Assembly: GCF_029689925.1 (NCBI RefSeq)
Contig: NZ_CP121445.1
Coordinates: 4,262,501-4,326,500 of the forward strand
Source: Anaerocolumna sp. AGMB13025
GTDB taxonomy: Bacteria; Bacillota; Clostridia; Lachnospirales; Lachnospiraceae
Length of the DNA: 64,000 nt
Direction of reading: 5' to 3'
The position numbers and the translations under genes were made by a program. This document shows positions 1-8,195 of the stretch, piece by piece. Each line of letters opens with the position of its first letter. The stretch's first letter is position 1. The notes below the pieces were generated by a model. That model had not been told where the DNA came from. It was given only the letters and a program-made list of their open reading frames with translations, and ran no database searches.

Positions 1-315
1 GATTTAATATTATACATGGAAAAAACGCCGAAAATTATATCTCTGTTCCAAACGCTTACACCAGCTTCAACACTGGTAGGCTTTAAATTGCTGGATCATG
101 TAAGTGCTGAAACTTTGATTGATACCGCCTATACCCTTTTGCAGTGTAACAAATGCAGCTTTGTCCTTGCTAATGATTTACGCGATATTACCGGGGAACA
201 GCATATCGGATATCTGGTAGATGAGAACAAAAACTATACCCGGTTTACAACCAAGGCAGAAATAGCGGATGCCATTGCCGCCGCTGCCCTTCAAAAAAGG
301 AGAAAAATCCGATGA
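1..315 (+). CDS. coaB: Phosphopantothenate-cysteine ligase, C-terminal part (cut by window edge)
   Basis: The reading frame is open from base 1 with no stop, so the ATG at 16 is internal and the gene begins outside the window. The visible residues (MEKTPKII..., then LVGFKL) match the C-terminal part of monofunctional CoaB, which joins cysteine to 4'-phosphopantothenate during coenzyme A synthesis in the cytoplasm. The stop codon overlaps the start of coaC by 4 bp, giving a split coaB-coaC arrangement instead of the fused CoaBC protein. Split genes are known in streptococci and several clostridia. Identity is fairly sure because of both sequence and context. Confidence 0.85.
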   Translation, partial: DLILYMEKTPKIISLFQTLTPASTLVGFKLLDHVSAETLIDTAYTLLQCNKCSFVLANDLRDITGEQHIGYLVDENKNYTRFTTKAEIADAIAAAALQKRRKIR

Positions 316-854
316 AAGAAATTATGTTAGGTATCACCGGCAGTATTGCTGCATACAAAGCAGCAGATATTGCTAATCAGCTTACTAAGAGCAAGGTCTT
401 GGTCCATACTATTATGACAGTCTCCGGAGCTAAATTTATAACACCTCTGACCCTGCAAACCCTGACGAAAAACAAAGTATATACCGATATGTTTGAGGAA
501 ATCTTTTATCCGGATGTCCGCCACATTTCCCTGGCCCAAAAGGCAGACTGCTGCGTTATCGCACCGGCCACAGCTAATATAATTGGAAAACTAGCTTCGG
601 GAATTGCAGATGATATGCTTTCCACAGTTGTCATGGCTGTACGGAATAAACCGGTTATTATCTGCCCTGCTATGAATACGGCAATGTATGAAAATCCCAT
701 AACCCAGAATAATATAGAAAAACTAAAATCCTACGGCTATTTATTCGTAGAACCGAAAGAAGCTCTGTTAGCCTGTGGTGACTTAGGTAAAGGTGCTCTT
801 GCTGATGTGGAAACCATAGTTTCTTATATTAAAAAAATACTGCAAATCGAATAG
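312..854 (+). CDS. coaC: Phosphopantothenoylcysteine decarboxylase
   Basis: This 180-residue flavoprotein has the family's normal length. It shows the FMN-binding GITGSIAAYK segment (residues 7-16), the catalytic His71 in RHISL, the PAMNTAMYE motif (119-127) that holds substrate and flavin, and the substrate-clamp Cys in LLACGD (Cys155). It decarboxylates 4'-phosphopantothenoylcysteine to 4'-phosphopantetheine. It starts inside the coaB stop (ATGA-type overlap) with an AAAGGAG Shine-Dalgarno at about 297-303, so the two are translationally coupled. These features together leave little doubt. Confidence 0.93.
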   Translation: MKEIMLGITGSIAAYKAADIANQLTKSKVLVHTIMTVSGAKFITPLTLQTLTKNKVYTDMFEEIFYPDVRHISLAQKADCCVIAPATANIIGKLASGIADDMLSTVVMAVRNKPVIICPAMNTAMYENPITQNNIEKLKSYGYLFVEPKEALLACGDLGKGALADVETIVSYIKKILQIE

Positions 855-928
855 GGACTAATATTCAACTTTCCTGCCGGATGATACTCCGGATAAAACT
901 TACAAAAGAGATTGGAGATAGACGTAAA

Positions 929-1912
929 ATGGATGCCATCAGTATTGAACCTATCAATATTAATGAAATAAACGGTTTTAAAATTGGTCAGGTACAGGAT
1001 GTTAAAGCCGCAACCGGGTGTACAGTTATTATTTGCGAAAAAAGAGCCGTATGCGGTGTGGATGTCAGGGGCGGCTCTCCGGGAACAAGAGATACGGATG
1101 CATTAAATCCTGTTAACAACAGAAAAGAAGTACACGCCATAACTCTGGCCGGTGGCAGTACCTTTGGTCTGGATGCGGCAGGCGGTGTCATGCGTTTTCT
1201 GGAGGAGCGGAAAATCGGGCGGGATGTGGGACTAACTGTTGTTCCCAATGTATGCGCTGCTATCCTGTTTGACTTAAAAATTGGCGATTATAAAATACGT
1301 CCTGATGCACAGATGGGTTACTGTGCCTGCATGGATGCATTTTCAGGCACAGTTTTTCAAAGCGGTAATTATGGTGCTGGAACTGGTGCGACGGTGGGAA
1401 CTACCTGCGGCAAAGAACGGGCAATGAAAGGCGGAATCGGCAGTTCTGCTTTTCACTATAACGATCTGGTCGTGGGGGCTGTCATTGCAGTAAATTGTGT
1501 AGGTGATGTTTGTGCGCCTGATACAGGTGAAACTTTGGCCGGAATAAGAACTCCAGATGGCAGCCGGTTTGCAGGCAGTGAATCGGTAATTCTTGAACGC
1601 TATAAAAGTAAAGAGGATTTATTCAGCGGAAACACCATAATTGGAACAATTCTGACCAATGCCAGATTAAATAAAGACCAGGCTACAAAGCTTGCCGCTC
1701 TTGGACAGAATGGTATCGCAAGAACAGTAAGACCGACTCATACTATTTTTGACGGAGATACCCTGTTTGCCATGTGTACCGGAGAAGTTAACGCTTCCCT
1801 GGATGCGGTGGGAATCCTGGCCTGCAAAGCCGTGGAACAAGCTATATTGAACGGAATCAAAAATGCGGAATCCTTTGATGGTTATCCGTCTTCAAAGGAT
1901 TTAAACATTTGA
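929..1912 (+). CDS. P1 family (DmpA/NylC-type, S58) N-terminal nucleophile aminopeptidase/amidase
   Basis: A 327-residue member of the self-cleaving P1/DmpA/NylC family, whose members hydrolyse N-terminal D- or L-residues, beta-peptides or cyclic/linear amide oligomers. The GYGAGTGATVG-like stretch (GNYGAGTGATVG) and the following KGGIGSS segment are typical of the alpha part. The segment GNTIIGTILTNARL aligns with the NylC/DmpA cleavage region, so I predict autocleavage between Asn235 and Thr236, with Thr as nucleophile (inference). An upstream ATG at 881 exists, but 929 has a TTGGAGA Shine-Dalgarno about 10 nt before it and is the better start. Physiological substrate unknown. It follows coaC by 74 bp and may share its transcript. 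Confidence 0.85.
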   Translation: MDAISIEPININEINGFKIGQVQDVKAATGCTVIICEKRAVCGVDVRGGSPGTRDTDALNPVNNRKEVHAITLAGGSTFGLDAAGGVMRFLEERKIGRDVGLTVVPNVCAAILFDLKIGDYKIRPDAQMGYCACMDAFSGTVFQSGNYGAGTGATVGTTCGKERAMKGGIGSSAFHYNDLVVGAVIAVNCVGDVCAPDTGETLAGIRTPDGSRFAGSESVILERYKSKEDLFSGNTIIGTILTNARLNKDQATKLAALGQNGIARTVRPTHTIFDGDTLFAMCTGEVNASLDAVGILACKAVEQAILNGIKNAESFDGYPSSKDLNI

Positions 1913-1971
1913 AAAAATATAAACCAATAAATATGAAAAAATAAAACCAATAAATTTGAAAAAATAAAATC

Positions 1972-2000
1972 TTGTTAATTTATAGAAAATAGTATATAAT
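1972..2000 (+). promoter_or_regulatory. Probable sigma-A promoter of serS leader
   Basis: TTGTTA at 1972-1977 and a perfect TATAAT at 1995-2000 are separated by 17 bp. This places the transcription start near 2007, just before the T-box leader. The upstream stretch 1910-1975 is AT-rich with imperfect copies of a TGAAAAAATA-type unit, possibly acting as an UP element (inference). Confidence 0.7.
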
Positions 2001-2009
2001 AATTAAATA

Positions 2010-2270
2010 ATGTGAAAACAGTGTTGATAAAAGCTGCGATTTATAATTTTCTTCAGAGAGCCGGTGGTTGGTGTGAACCGGTGAAAGGTTAAATCTTTCC
2101 ACTTTTGGAGCTGCCGGTGATAAACCGGAAGGTTAGTACCCTCTATCCTACTATTATCGAGTGGCTGATTTCATTTTTTAATCAGCAATTTGGGTGGCAA
2201 CGCGGAATTCTTTCGTCCCATATTTTTATATGCGGTGAAAGGATTTTTTTTTGACTCCTTTACCGCCAAA
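2010..2270 (+). promoter_or_regulatory. T-box riboswitch, serine specific (UCC specifier)
   Basis: All landmarks of a T-box leader occur in order: AGAGAG box (about 2055-2060), GGTGTGAA-type GNUG element (2070-2077), specifier TCC at 2098-2100 directly before ACTTTTGGAGC (F-box), AGTA-II at 2135-2138, and the T-box GGGTGGCAACGCGG at 2192-2205. UCC is a serine codon. The T-box UGGC would pair with the GCCA end of tRNA-Ser (discriminator G), so both contacts agree on serine. The terminator arms are CTTTCGTC (2210-2217) and GGTGAAAG (2234-2241), followed by nine T (2244-2252). Uncharged tRNA-Ser should favour the antiterminator and raise serS expression. Confidence 0.93.
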
Positions 2271-2291
2271 TATTTTCAGGAGGAAAAAATT

Positions 2292-3569
2292 ATGTTAGAT
2301 TTAAAATTTGTAAGGGAAAATCCCGAACTTGTAAAACAAAATATCCGTAATAAATTTCAGGATAGCAAACTTGCTCTGGTGGACGAAGTTATCGCACTGG
2401 ATGTAGACAGCAGGAATGCAAAGCAGGAAGCCGATACGCTTCGTTCCGAACGTAATAAAGTATCAAAACAAATCGGCGGCCTAATGGCTCAGGGTAAAAA
2501 AGAAGAAGCCGAAGCTTTGAAAAAACAGATTACCCTGGATACAGAACATTTGGCAGAACTGGAAGTAAAGGAAAGTGAACTGGAAGAAAAAATCAAAAAA
2601 ATTATGATGACCATTCCAAATATTATTGATCCTTCCGTTCCCATTGGTAAAGATGATAGTGAGAACGTGGAAGTAAAACGTTATGGTGAACCTGCCGTTC
2701 CGGATTTTGATATTCCCTATCACACAGAAATCATGGAGAAATTAAACGGTATTGATTTAGACAGTGCCAGAAAAGTAGCCGGTAACGGTTTTTATTATCT
2801 GATGGGTGATATTGCAAGACTTCATTCCGCTGTCATATCTTATGCCAGAGATTTTATGATTGACCGGGGTTTTACCTACTGTATCCCTCCCTATATGATC
2901 CGCAGCGATGTGGTCACTGGTGTTATGAGCTTTGCCGAAATGGATGCCATGATGTATAAAATCGAAGGGGAAGATTTATATTTGATCGGAACCAGCGAAC
3001 ATTCCATGATCGGTAAATTTATCGATACTATCGTTCCTGAAACTTCCCTGCCACAGACCTTAACCAGCTACTCTCCCTGCTTTAGAAAGGAAAAAGGAGC
3101 ACATGGTCTGGAGGAAAGAGGTGTATACCGTATCCACCAATTCGAAAAACAGGAAATGATCGTGGTATGTAAACCGGAAGACAGCATGTTCTGGTTTGAT
3201 AAATTATGGGAGAATACCGTAGACCTTTTCCGTTCCCTGGATATTCCGGTAAGAACCTTAGAATGCTGTTCCGGTGACCTGGCGGATTTAAAAGTAAAAT
3301 CCATCGATGTGGAAGCCTGGTCTCCAAGACAGAAAAAATATTTTGAAGTAGGCAGCTGCTCTAACTTAGGTGATGCACAGGCACGTCGTCTTAAAATCCG
3401 TGTCGTAGGAGAAGGCGGCAAGTACTTTGCACACACCTTAAACAACACTGTAGTGGCTCCTCCCAGAATGTTAATTGCATTCCTTGAAAATAACTTAAAC
3501 GAGGACGGTTCCATTAATATTCCTAAGGCATTACAGCCATATATGGGCGGAAAGACTGTTATTAAATAA
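2292..3569 (+). CDS. serS: Seryl-tRNA synthetase
   Basis: A 425-residue class II synthetase that charges tRNA-Ser. The N-terminal region (about 30-105) is a charged coiled-coil arm that grips the tRNA long arm. Motif 2 is in SPCFRKEKG...RIHQFEK and motif 3 in APPRMLIAFLENN, with its conserved Arg present. The motif 3 wording (VVAPPRML) differs from the common bacterial GLAVGRT form, suggesting a divergent subfamily. The frame is open back to 2190, but the ATG at 2292 has AGGAGG at 2278-2283 and begins with the canonical MLDLKFVRENP. The T-box leader supports the serine assignment independently. Confidence 0.96.
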   Translation: MLDLKFVRENPELVKQNIRNKFQDSKLALVDEVIALDVDSRNAKQEADTLRSERNKVSKQIGGLMAQGKKEEAEALKKQITLDTEHLAELEVKESELEEKIKKIMMTIPNIIDPSVPIGKDDSENVEVKRYGEPAVPDFDIPYHTEIMEKLNGIDLDSARKVAGNGFYYLMGDIARLHSAVISYARDFMIDRGFTYCIPPYMIRSDVVTGVMSFAEMDAMMYKIEGEDLYLIGTSEHSMIGKFIDTIVPETSLPQTLTSYSPCFRKEKGAHGLEERGVYRIHQFEKQEMIVVCKPEDSMFWFDKLWENTVDLFRSLDIPVRTLECCSGDLADLKVKSIDVEAWSPRQKKYFEVGSCSNLGDAQARRLKIRVVGEGGKYFAHTLNNTVVAPPRMLIAFLENNLNEDGSINIPKALQPYMGGKTVIK

Positions 3570-3693
3570 TATAATTTAAGACATCAATTTTTATTTCTAG
3601 AATCTATAAGTACTCCCAGTATGAGCAGAGCCGTTCAGGCTATAACTCCTCTCATAATAACAGTTCTTTAACTTAATTTATTATAAACAGATA

Positions 3694-3735
3694 AACACCC
3701 CTCTCCTACTTAGATATACAGACAGGGGTGTTTTA
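3694..3735 (+). terminator. Rho-independent terminator after serS
   Basis: The arms AACACCCCT (3694-3702) and AGGGGTGTT (3724-3732) form a stem followed by a short T run. It closes the serS unit and separates it from the AraC gene. Confidence 0.8.
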
Positions 3736-3810
3736 TCATATAGTCAATATCATACAAGAAAATATAGTTGCTATCTGGTAAACTGGTAACATAGATAAGG
3801 AGGTTTTAGA

Positions 3811-4656
3811 TTGGATCAGGAAGAACGCACCGTTACTTATGATTTTGAATTAGGGATTGAAGCCTACCGCCTTAAAGGAATCATTCAGAACTTTCCAAAT
3901 CATTTCCATGAATACTATGTTATTGGTTTTATTGAAAGCGGTCAAAGATACTTGTCCTGCAGGAATATGGAATATAATATAAAAACCGGGGATATTATAC
4001 TATTCAATCCATTTGATAATCATGCCTGTGCCCGGATAGATAACAGTACCATGGATTACAGGTGTTTAAACATTAAACCCGAAGTGATGAAACGTCTAAC
4101 AAAAGAGTTAACCGGCAAAGAATACCTGCCCCGCTTTTTAGAGCCGGTGGCTTACAAAAGCGAACTTGTTTCCCTACTTCGCGAATTGCACCAGATGATT
4201 ATGGAACAAAGAAAGGATTTTGAAAAGGAGGAAATCTTCTTCTTTTTAATGGAACAGGTAATTGCAGAATATACCGGTACTTTTTCACAGGAATTACCAA
4301 GCGATACGAACCCTGAGATACGTTCCGTCTGTGAATACATAGAGAAAAATTATAATGAGAATATAACCCTTGACGATTTAAGCCATGCTGCCAATATAAA
4401 TAAATATTCGCTGCTTCGCTCCTTTACCAAATATAAAGGGATCACCCCATATCAGTATTTAGTAACCATCCGTATTAACAAGGCCAAGCAGTTATTGGAA
4501 CAGGGCATTGAACCTATGGAGGCTGCACTTAGTACCGGTTTTACGGATCAAAGTCATTTTACCAATTTTTTTAAGAAGTTTATCGGCCTGACACCAAAGC
4601 AATACCAAAATATTTTTAAAGAGGATAACATTAATGAATCAATTAACAAGCAATAA
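3811..4656 (+). CDS. AraC-family transcriptional regulator with N-terminal cupin
   Basis: A 281-residue regulator. Residues about 15-90 form a cupin-like sensor domain (NHFHEYYVIGFIESGQR). Residues about 180-275 carry two helix-turn-helix motifs, ending with the usual AraC signature around FTDQSHFTNFFKKFIGLTPKQY. The start is TTG at 3811, supported by AAGGAGG at 3797-3803 with 7-nt spacing; no in-frame ATG near the start has a comparable site. The gene overlaps the following DMT transporter by 23 bp. The regulator therefore most likely controls that transporter, and the ligand may be the exported compound (inference). Confidence 0.87.
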   Translation: MDQEERTVTYDFELGIEAYRLKGIIQNFPNHFHEYYVIGFIESGQRYLSCRNMEYNIKTGDIILFNPFDNHACARIDNSTMDYRCLNIKPEVMKRLTKELTGKEYLPRFLEPVAYKSELVSLLRELHQMIMEQRKDFEKEEIFFFLMEQVIAEYTGTFSQELPSDTNPEIRSVCEYIEKNYNENITLDDLSHAANINKYSLLRSFTKYKGITPYQYLVTIRINKAKQLLEQGIEPMEAALSTGFTDQSHFTNFFKKFIGLTPKQYQNIFKEDNINESINKQ

Positions 4657-5599
4657 TCAATTGAAAGGTCACATCACTGCCTTTTTCACCGTAGTGGTCT
4701 GGGGAACTACCTTTATTTCAACAAAAGTCTTATTAAAATCCTTCACTCCTGTTGAAATACTGTTTATCCGGTTTATAATCGGGTACCTGGCTCTGTTTCT
4801 CATGTCTCCGCACAAACTTAAGGTTAAGGACAGGAAGCATGAATTATTATTCCTGGGTGCAGGATTAAGCGGCGTAACGTTATATTTCCTGTTTGAAAAT
4901 ATTGCACTGACCTACACCTATGCCTCTAATGTAGGAATTGTTGTATCGGTTGCCCCAATTTTTACTGCCCTGTTTGCCCATATGTTTTTACATGGGGAAA
5001 AGCTCAAACCTTCTTTCTTTATTGGGTTCATAACTGCCATGGCGGGTATTATCCTCATCAGTTATAATGGAAGTACCGTTATGAAACTGAACCCACTAGG
5101 TGATATACTGGCTGTTCTGGCCGCCCTGGTATGGGGTGTATATTCCGTCTTTTCCAAAAAAATAAGCGATCACGGATATCCAACCATAACCTCCACCAGA
5201 AAAATCTTTTTTTACGGTCTGGTATTTATGATTCCTGCAGTCTTTTATTTTAAGATCGATATTGGTATCTCACAACTGACAAAACCGGTTAACCTGCTTA
5301 ATATTTTATATCTTGGACTGGGTGCTTCTGCTGTATGCTTTGCAACCTGGAATCTGGCAACCAAATTACTGGGAGCTGTCAAATGCAGTTTATATATCTA
5401 TTTCGTTCCGGTTATTACCGTTGTAGTATCCTCTCTTGTCCTACATGAGAAAATTACCGGTGTGGCTGCTTTTGGTATATTACTTACCCTGTTAGGTCTG
5501 ATATTATCAGAGCGTAATCCAAAATCCCGTAGATGGCAGATTCCTTTCTTAAGTAAATTAAGTAATGGTAATACTACTAACAGCGATCTACCGAATTGA
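4634..5599 (+). CDS. DMT superfamily (EamA) transporter
   Basis: A 321-residue integral membrane protein with ten predicted transmembrane helices arranged as two EamA repeats (first about 10-140, second about 155-295). Family members export amino acids, metabolites or drugs. VWGTTFISTKVLL near the N-terminus and LAALVWGVYSVFSKK at the start of the second repeat are typical. It begins inside the AraC gene's 3' end, so the two are coupled. The substrate cannot be read from sequence. A strong terminator follows. Confidence 0.88.
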   Translation: MNQLTSNNQLKGHITAFFTVVVWGTTFISTKVLLKSFTPVEILFIRFIIGYLALFLMSPHKLKVKDRKHELLFLGAGLSGVTLYFLFENIALTYTYASNVGIVVSVAPIFTALFAHMFLHGEKLKPSFFIGFITAMAGIILISYNGSTVMKLNPLGDILAVLAALVWGVYSVFSKKISDHGYPTITSTRKIFFYGLVFMIPAVFYFKIDIGISQLTKPVNLLNILYLGLGASAVCFATWNLATKLLGAVKCSLYIYFVPVITVVVSSLVLHEKITGVAAFGILLTLLGLILSERNPKSRRWQIPFLSKLSNGNTTNSDLPN

Positions 5600-5634
5600 C
5601 ATAAGGCAAGCATACTATATTTACATAATACATA

Positions 5635-5690
5635 AAAATGGCATCTCAAAATCCCTGCCTGTATGAGATTTTCTGAGATACCATTTTTTA
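5635..5690 (+). terminator. Long-stem terminator after DMT transporter
   Basis: The arms beginning AAAATGGCATCTCAAAATC (from 5635) and ending GATTTTCTGAGATACCATTTT (ending near 5687) form a long, nearly perfect stem followed by T residues. The flanking A and T runs make it usable on both strands. Confidence 0.8.
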
Positions 5691-5880
5691 TATCCTTTTT
5701 TGTCCCCTTTTTATATTCTCTTTTGTCTAATTTACAATTACAAATTTGTCTATATTTTTACTGTTTTAAATACCGCAGTAACCTACTCTATCTTTTATAA
5801 CGTAAGACTTCATACACGAAAACATAACTCCCTAATTATTATCTATAATTTATGTACGAAATACCTTTCTATTAATATAT

Positions 5881-6108
5881 TTAAATTCCTTCGTCTGTCA
5901 CAGTTACAGATCCGTCAATTGTCATAAGTATGTCTCGAATAGAGGTTAAAAGTTGTTCTGATATAAAGTTAAATTCGCTTATAATTTCATCTACATAAGA
6001 TGCGTCATATTGAAATTCATCTGCTGATCCAAACAGCATATCATAATCCTCTTGTACACTATCAGGTACAAAAGTTTGTTCTGAAAGTTTCATGATTTCA
6101 TCTGCCAT
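5881..6108 (-). pseudogene. Remnant of a methyl-accepting chemotaxis protein signalling domain
   Basis: A 75-residue frame that aligns with the C-terminal signalling domain of the chemoreceptor at 52028-54154. MADEIMKLSEQT corresponds to [12 protein letters not shown] at the hairpin tip. VQEDYDMLFGSADEFQYDA then YVDEI...QLLTSIRDILMTI corresponds to [12 protein letters not shown]...DAEFIDEF...[13 protein letters not shown]. About 30 residues between these blocks are missing, everything upstream of the tip is missing, and a stop follows TDEG. No sensor or HAMP domain remains. An AAAGGGG ribosome-binding site precedes the ATG, so a short product may still be made. Best read as a decayed receptor, less likely a dedicated small protein. 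Confidence 0.65.
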
Positions 6109-6507
6109 AACTAAGACCCCTTTCCGGTTTATCTGTCATATTTTTTCCTTATTTGTCTGTTATAAATTTTTGTTTGCCTGCCTGTCATTTTCTGGTCTAT
6201 AATGTCTGACTGCTGTCATTTTCTGCTGTATGTTATATTTTCCATACTGTTTCAAGTTAAATTCATTATAAACAAACAAGGTTTCAGAATCGTTATGTCA
6301 ATGTAAATCTTTAATTAAATCTCTAATTAAAAAGATATCTGCGTGGATGAAATCACTACACCTACCGCATTTCAACCGTAATTCCCTAAAATTCCAAGAC
6401 ACTTAAAACCGCCTTGAAGCTGCTGTTTGTCAGGCAGGACTGCCCTGCTATAGCACTGCAAAAAGAAATACCGAACACATAACTACCTATCTGTTAACAA
6501 ACATGAT
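6109..6507. other. Intergenic stretch, no gene seen
   Basis: I found no convincing open frame. Near 6175-6225 the phrase CTGTCATTTTCTG recurs in two close copies. A short hairpin (GCAGGACTGCCCTGC, about 6429-6443) lies nearer the sugar operon end and could help stop leftward transcription, although it lacks a T run. Confidence 0.4.
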
Positions 6508-7269
6508 TTATTCCAGTAATTCGCTGAGAGCTTTAGCCTCTATAATCCCTGCTTCCTTCTCACCTGATACTTTACCTTCAAGTCCGGCAAACCCCTGATA
6601 GGGCAACTGATTGATTGCACGGAAAACTTCACGGTAATTAATTTCACCTGAAGTAATATTTCCTCTGCCTGGATTACCGGCACAGTGAAAATGACTGATT
6701 GCATTAATATTTTTCGTAATGGTAGGAATCAGATTCCCCTCCGACACCTGAAAATGATATATATCATATAAGATTTTGACATTGCTGCAGCCTACTTCTT
6801 CGATCAAACGAAAAGCCTCCGTAGATTTCGTTAGGAAATAACCGGGATGGTCAGAAAGGTTTAAGGGTTCCACTAATAAAGTAATATCATTGTCTTTTAA
6901 TATCGGTCCGCATTCCTTTAAGCCTGCTACCAGACTGTCCCACTGCTCTACATATGTTTTTCCAGTTATGATTTGGCCTGTCTGAGTAATTAGAAGCTTT
7001 GTACCAAAACGTTTCGCCATGGCAATGCTATCCTTTAAGCCCATTATGTATTCCTGCCTCTTTAAAGGGTCTAACAGGGTTACGAATTTTGTACAAAATG
7101 TAACACACTGCATATTTAATTCTTTCTGCTTATCCAGTATGGACTCTACATCCTTATCCCACCAGCTCCAGAATTCATACCCAGCAATTCCTGCGGCATG
7201 GACCTTTTCCAGAGACTGGGTAAAACTTTCTCCGCCAAAAACCATATCAATACAAATATCTAATTTCAT
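6508..7269 (-). CDS. Hydroxypyruvate isomerase-like sugar phosphate isomerase/epimerase (TIM barrel)
   Basis: A 253-residue AP-endonuclease-2-type TIM barrel of the Hyi/IolE/IolI superfamily. The likely divalent metal ligands are Glu134 in LLVEPLN, Asp169 and His172 in YDIYHFQ, His195 in SHFHCAG and Glu231 in GLEGK. EPLN...YDIYHFQ...EGNL and GEINY are the hydroxypyruvate-isomerase pattern. It probably isomerises or epimerises a ketose or small sugar acid. It is the last gene of the leftward operon and overlaps the deacetylase gene by 4 bp. Exact substrate unknown. Confidence 0.82.
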   Translation of the reverse strand: MKLDICIDMVFGGESFTQSLEKVHAAGIAGYEFWSWWDKDVESILDKQKELNMQCVTFCTKFVTLLDPLKRQEYIMGLKDSIAMAKRFGTKLLITQTGQIITGKTYVEQWDSLVAGLKECGPILKDNDITLLVEPLNLSDHPGYFLTKSTEAFRLIEEVGCSNVKILYDIYHFQVSEGNLIPTITKNINAISHFHCAGNPGRGNITSGEINYREVFRAINQLPYQGFAGLEGKVSGEKEAGIIEAKALSELLE

Positions 7270-8072
7270 AGGCTAGCCTCCAATCTTTTGGTTTCTCCAG
7301 GCTGCACCGTAACAACTTTTTCCCCACACATAAACCAAACAGCCAAGCCGGAAGGATTATACACCAGCGTACTGTCCAGACTAAAAACAAGCCTCTTCAT
7401 TGCCATTATATAATTATAATAATCTAAATTAGTAACATACCATACATCCTCCTGATTCGAGACTGTCTTACAAAAGTTCTCTATTAAATCCCAATTGTTT
7501 TCACGTTCGAATTCAAAACTGTGTCCCCATATATAAAACAAAGGCAGTTTCATATAGCCAGGTATATTTAAAAATTTTTCTGCTTTATCAAGGAGACCTC
7601 CGTTATGATGACAGGTTGGTTCCCATCTTAAAAAGTCAACAGGTATACTAAAACGGTTATTCGAATTTACTGTTCTGGCGTAACTTATGCCAATCTGGCT
7701 AAGGCAGTCTACTACCTCGCCTGAGTATTCCCCAAAAGCGTATGACATTCCAACTACAATGCTCTCTGCTAACTCCTCCAGTCTTTTCCTGTCATCCCAC
7801 AGTTCATGCATCAATAACTCTTTCGGCAAATGATGTAAATAGTTATGGCGTACACCATGACAGGCAATTTCATGACCACGGTACAATTCCTTTATCTCTT
7901 TGGCGGTCACAAATCCCTCCTGATCCAGTAAGCCAGAATTTAAATGAAAGGTACCCTTCATTCCATACTTATTTAATATATCTACCAATCTTCTGTCATA
8001 AATCTGACCGTCATCATAGCTAAGGGTAAGTGCTTTCGTTTTACTATTTGGATATAAAAAATGAATCTCCAT
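7266..8072 (-). CDS. Polysaccharide deacetylase (NodB-type) family protein
   Basis: A 268-residue cytoplasmic-looking protein with no signal peptide. The first NodB motif is TLSYDDG, giving the catalytic and metal-binding Asp residues. The HGVRHNYLHHL segment supplies two metal His residues, and the ICYARTVNS-like region follows (ISYARTVNS). Classical family members deacetylate chitin or peptidoglycan, but cytoplasmic members beside sugar isomerases may act on acetylated or amide-bearing small carbohydrates (inference). The frame is open to 8087, but the ATG at 8072 has GGGAGG about 7 nt upstream. Translation is coupled to the downstream TIM-barrel gene. Confidence 0.82.
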   Translation of the reverse strand: MEIHFLYPNSKTKALTLSYDDGQIYDRRLVDILNKYGMKGTFHLNSGLLDQEGFVTAKEIKELYRGHEIACHGVRHNYLHHLPKELLMHELWDDRKRLEELAESIVVGMSYAFGEYSGEVVDCLSQIGISYARTVNSNNRFSIPVDFLRWEPTCHHNGGLLDKAEKFLNIPGYMKLPLFYIWGHSFEFERENNWDLIENFCKTVSNQEDVWYVTNLDYYNYIMAMKRLVFSLDSTLVYNPSGLAVWFMCGEKVVTVQPGETKRLEASL

Positions 8073-8195
8073 ATAAAAACCTCCCAATAAATATAATTAC
8101 CTTTACCTCTATAAACTCTTTTGAAATAAGAATAAGATGCCATTGAAGATGGTAAAATCATCAAGGCATCTTATCTTATTTAGTATAACTGCTTA

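Noticed and set aside
5700..5927. 75-codon plus-strand open frame
   Set aside because: No ribosome-binding site, low-complexity AT-rich translation, and overlap with the chemoreceptor remnant on the other strand.
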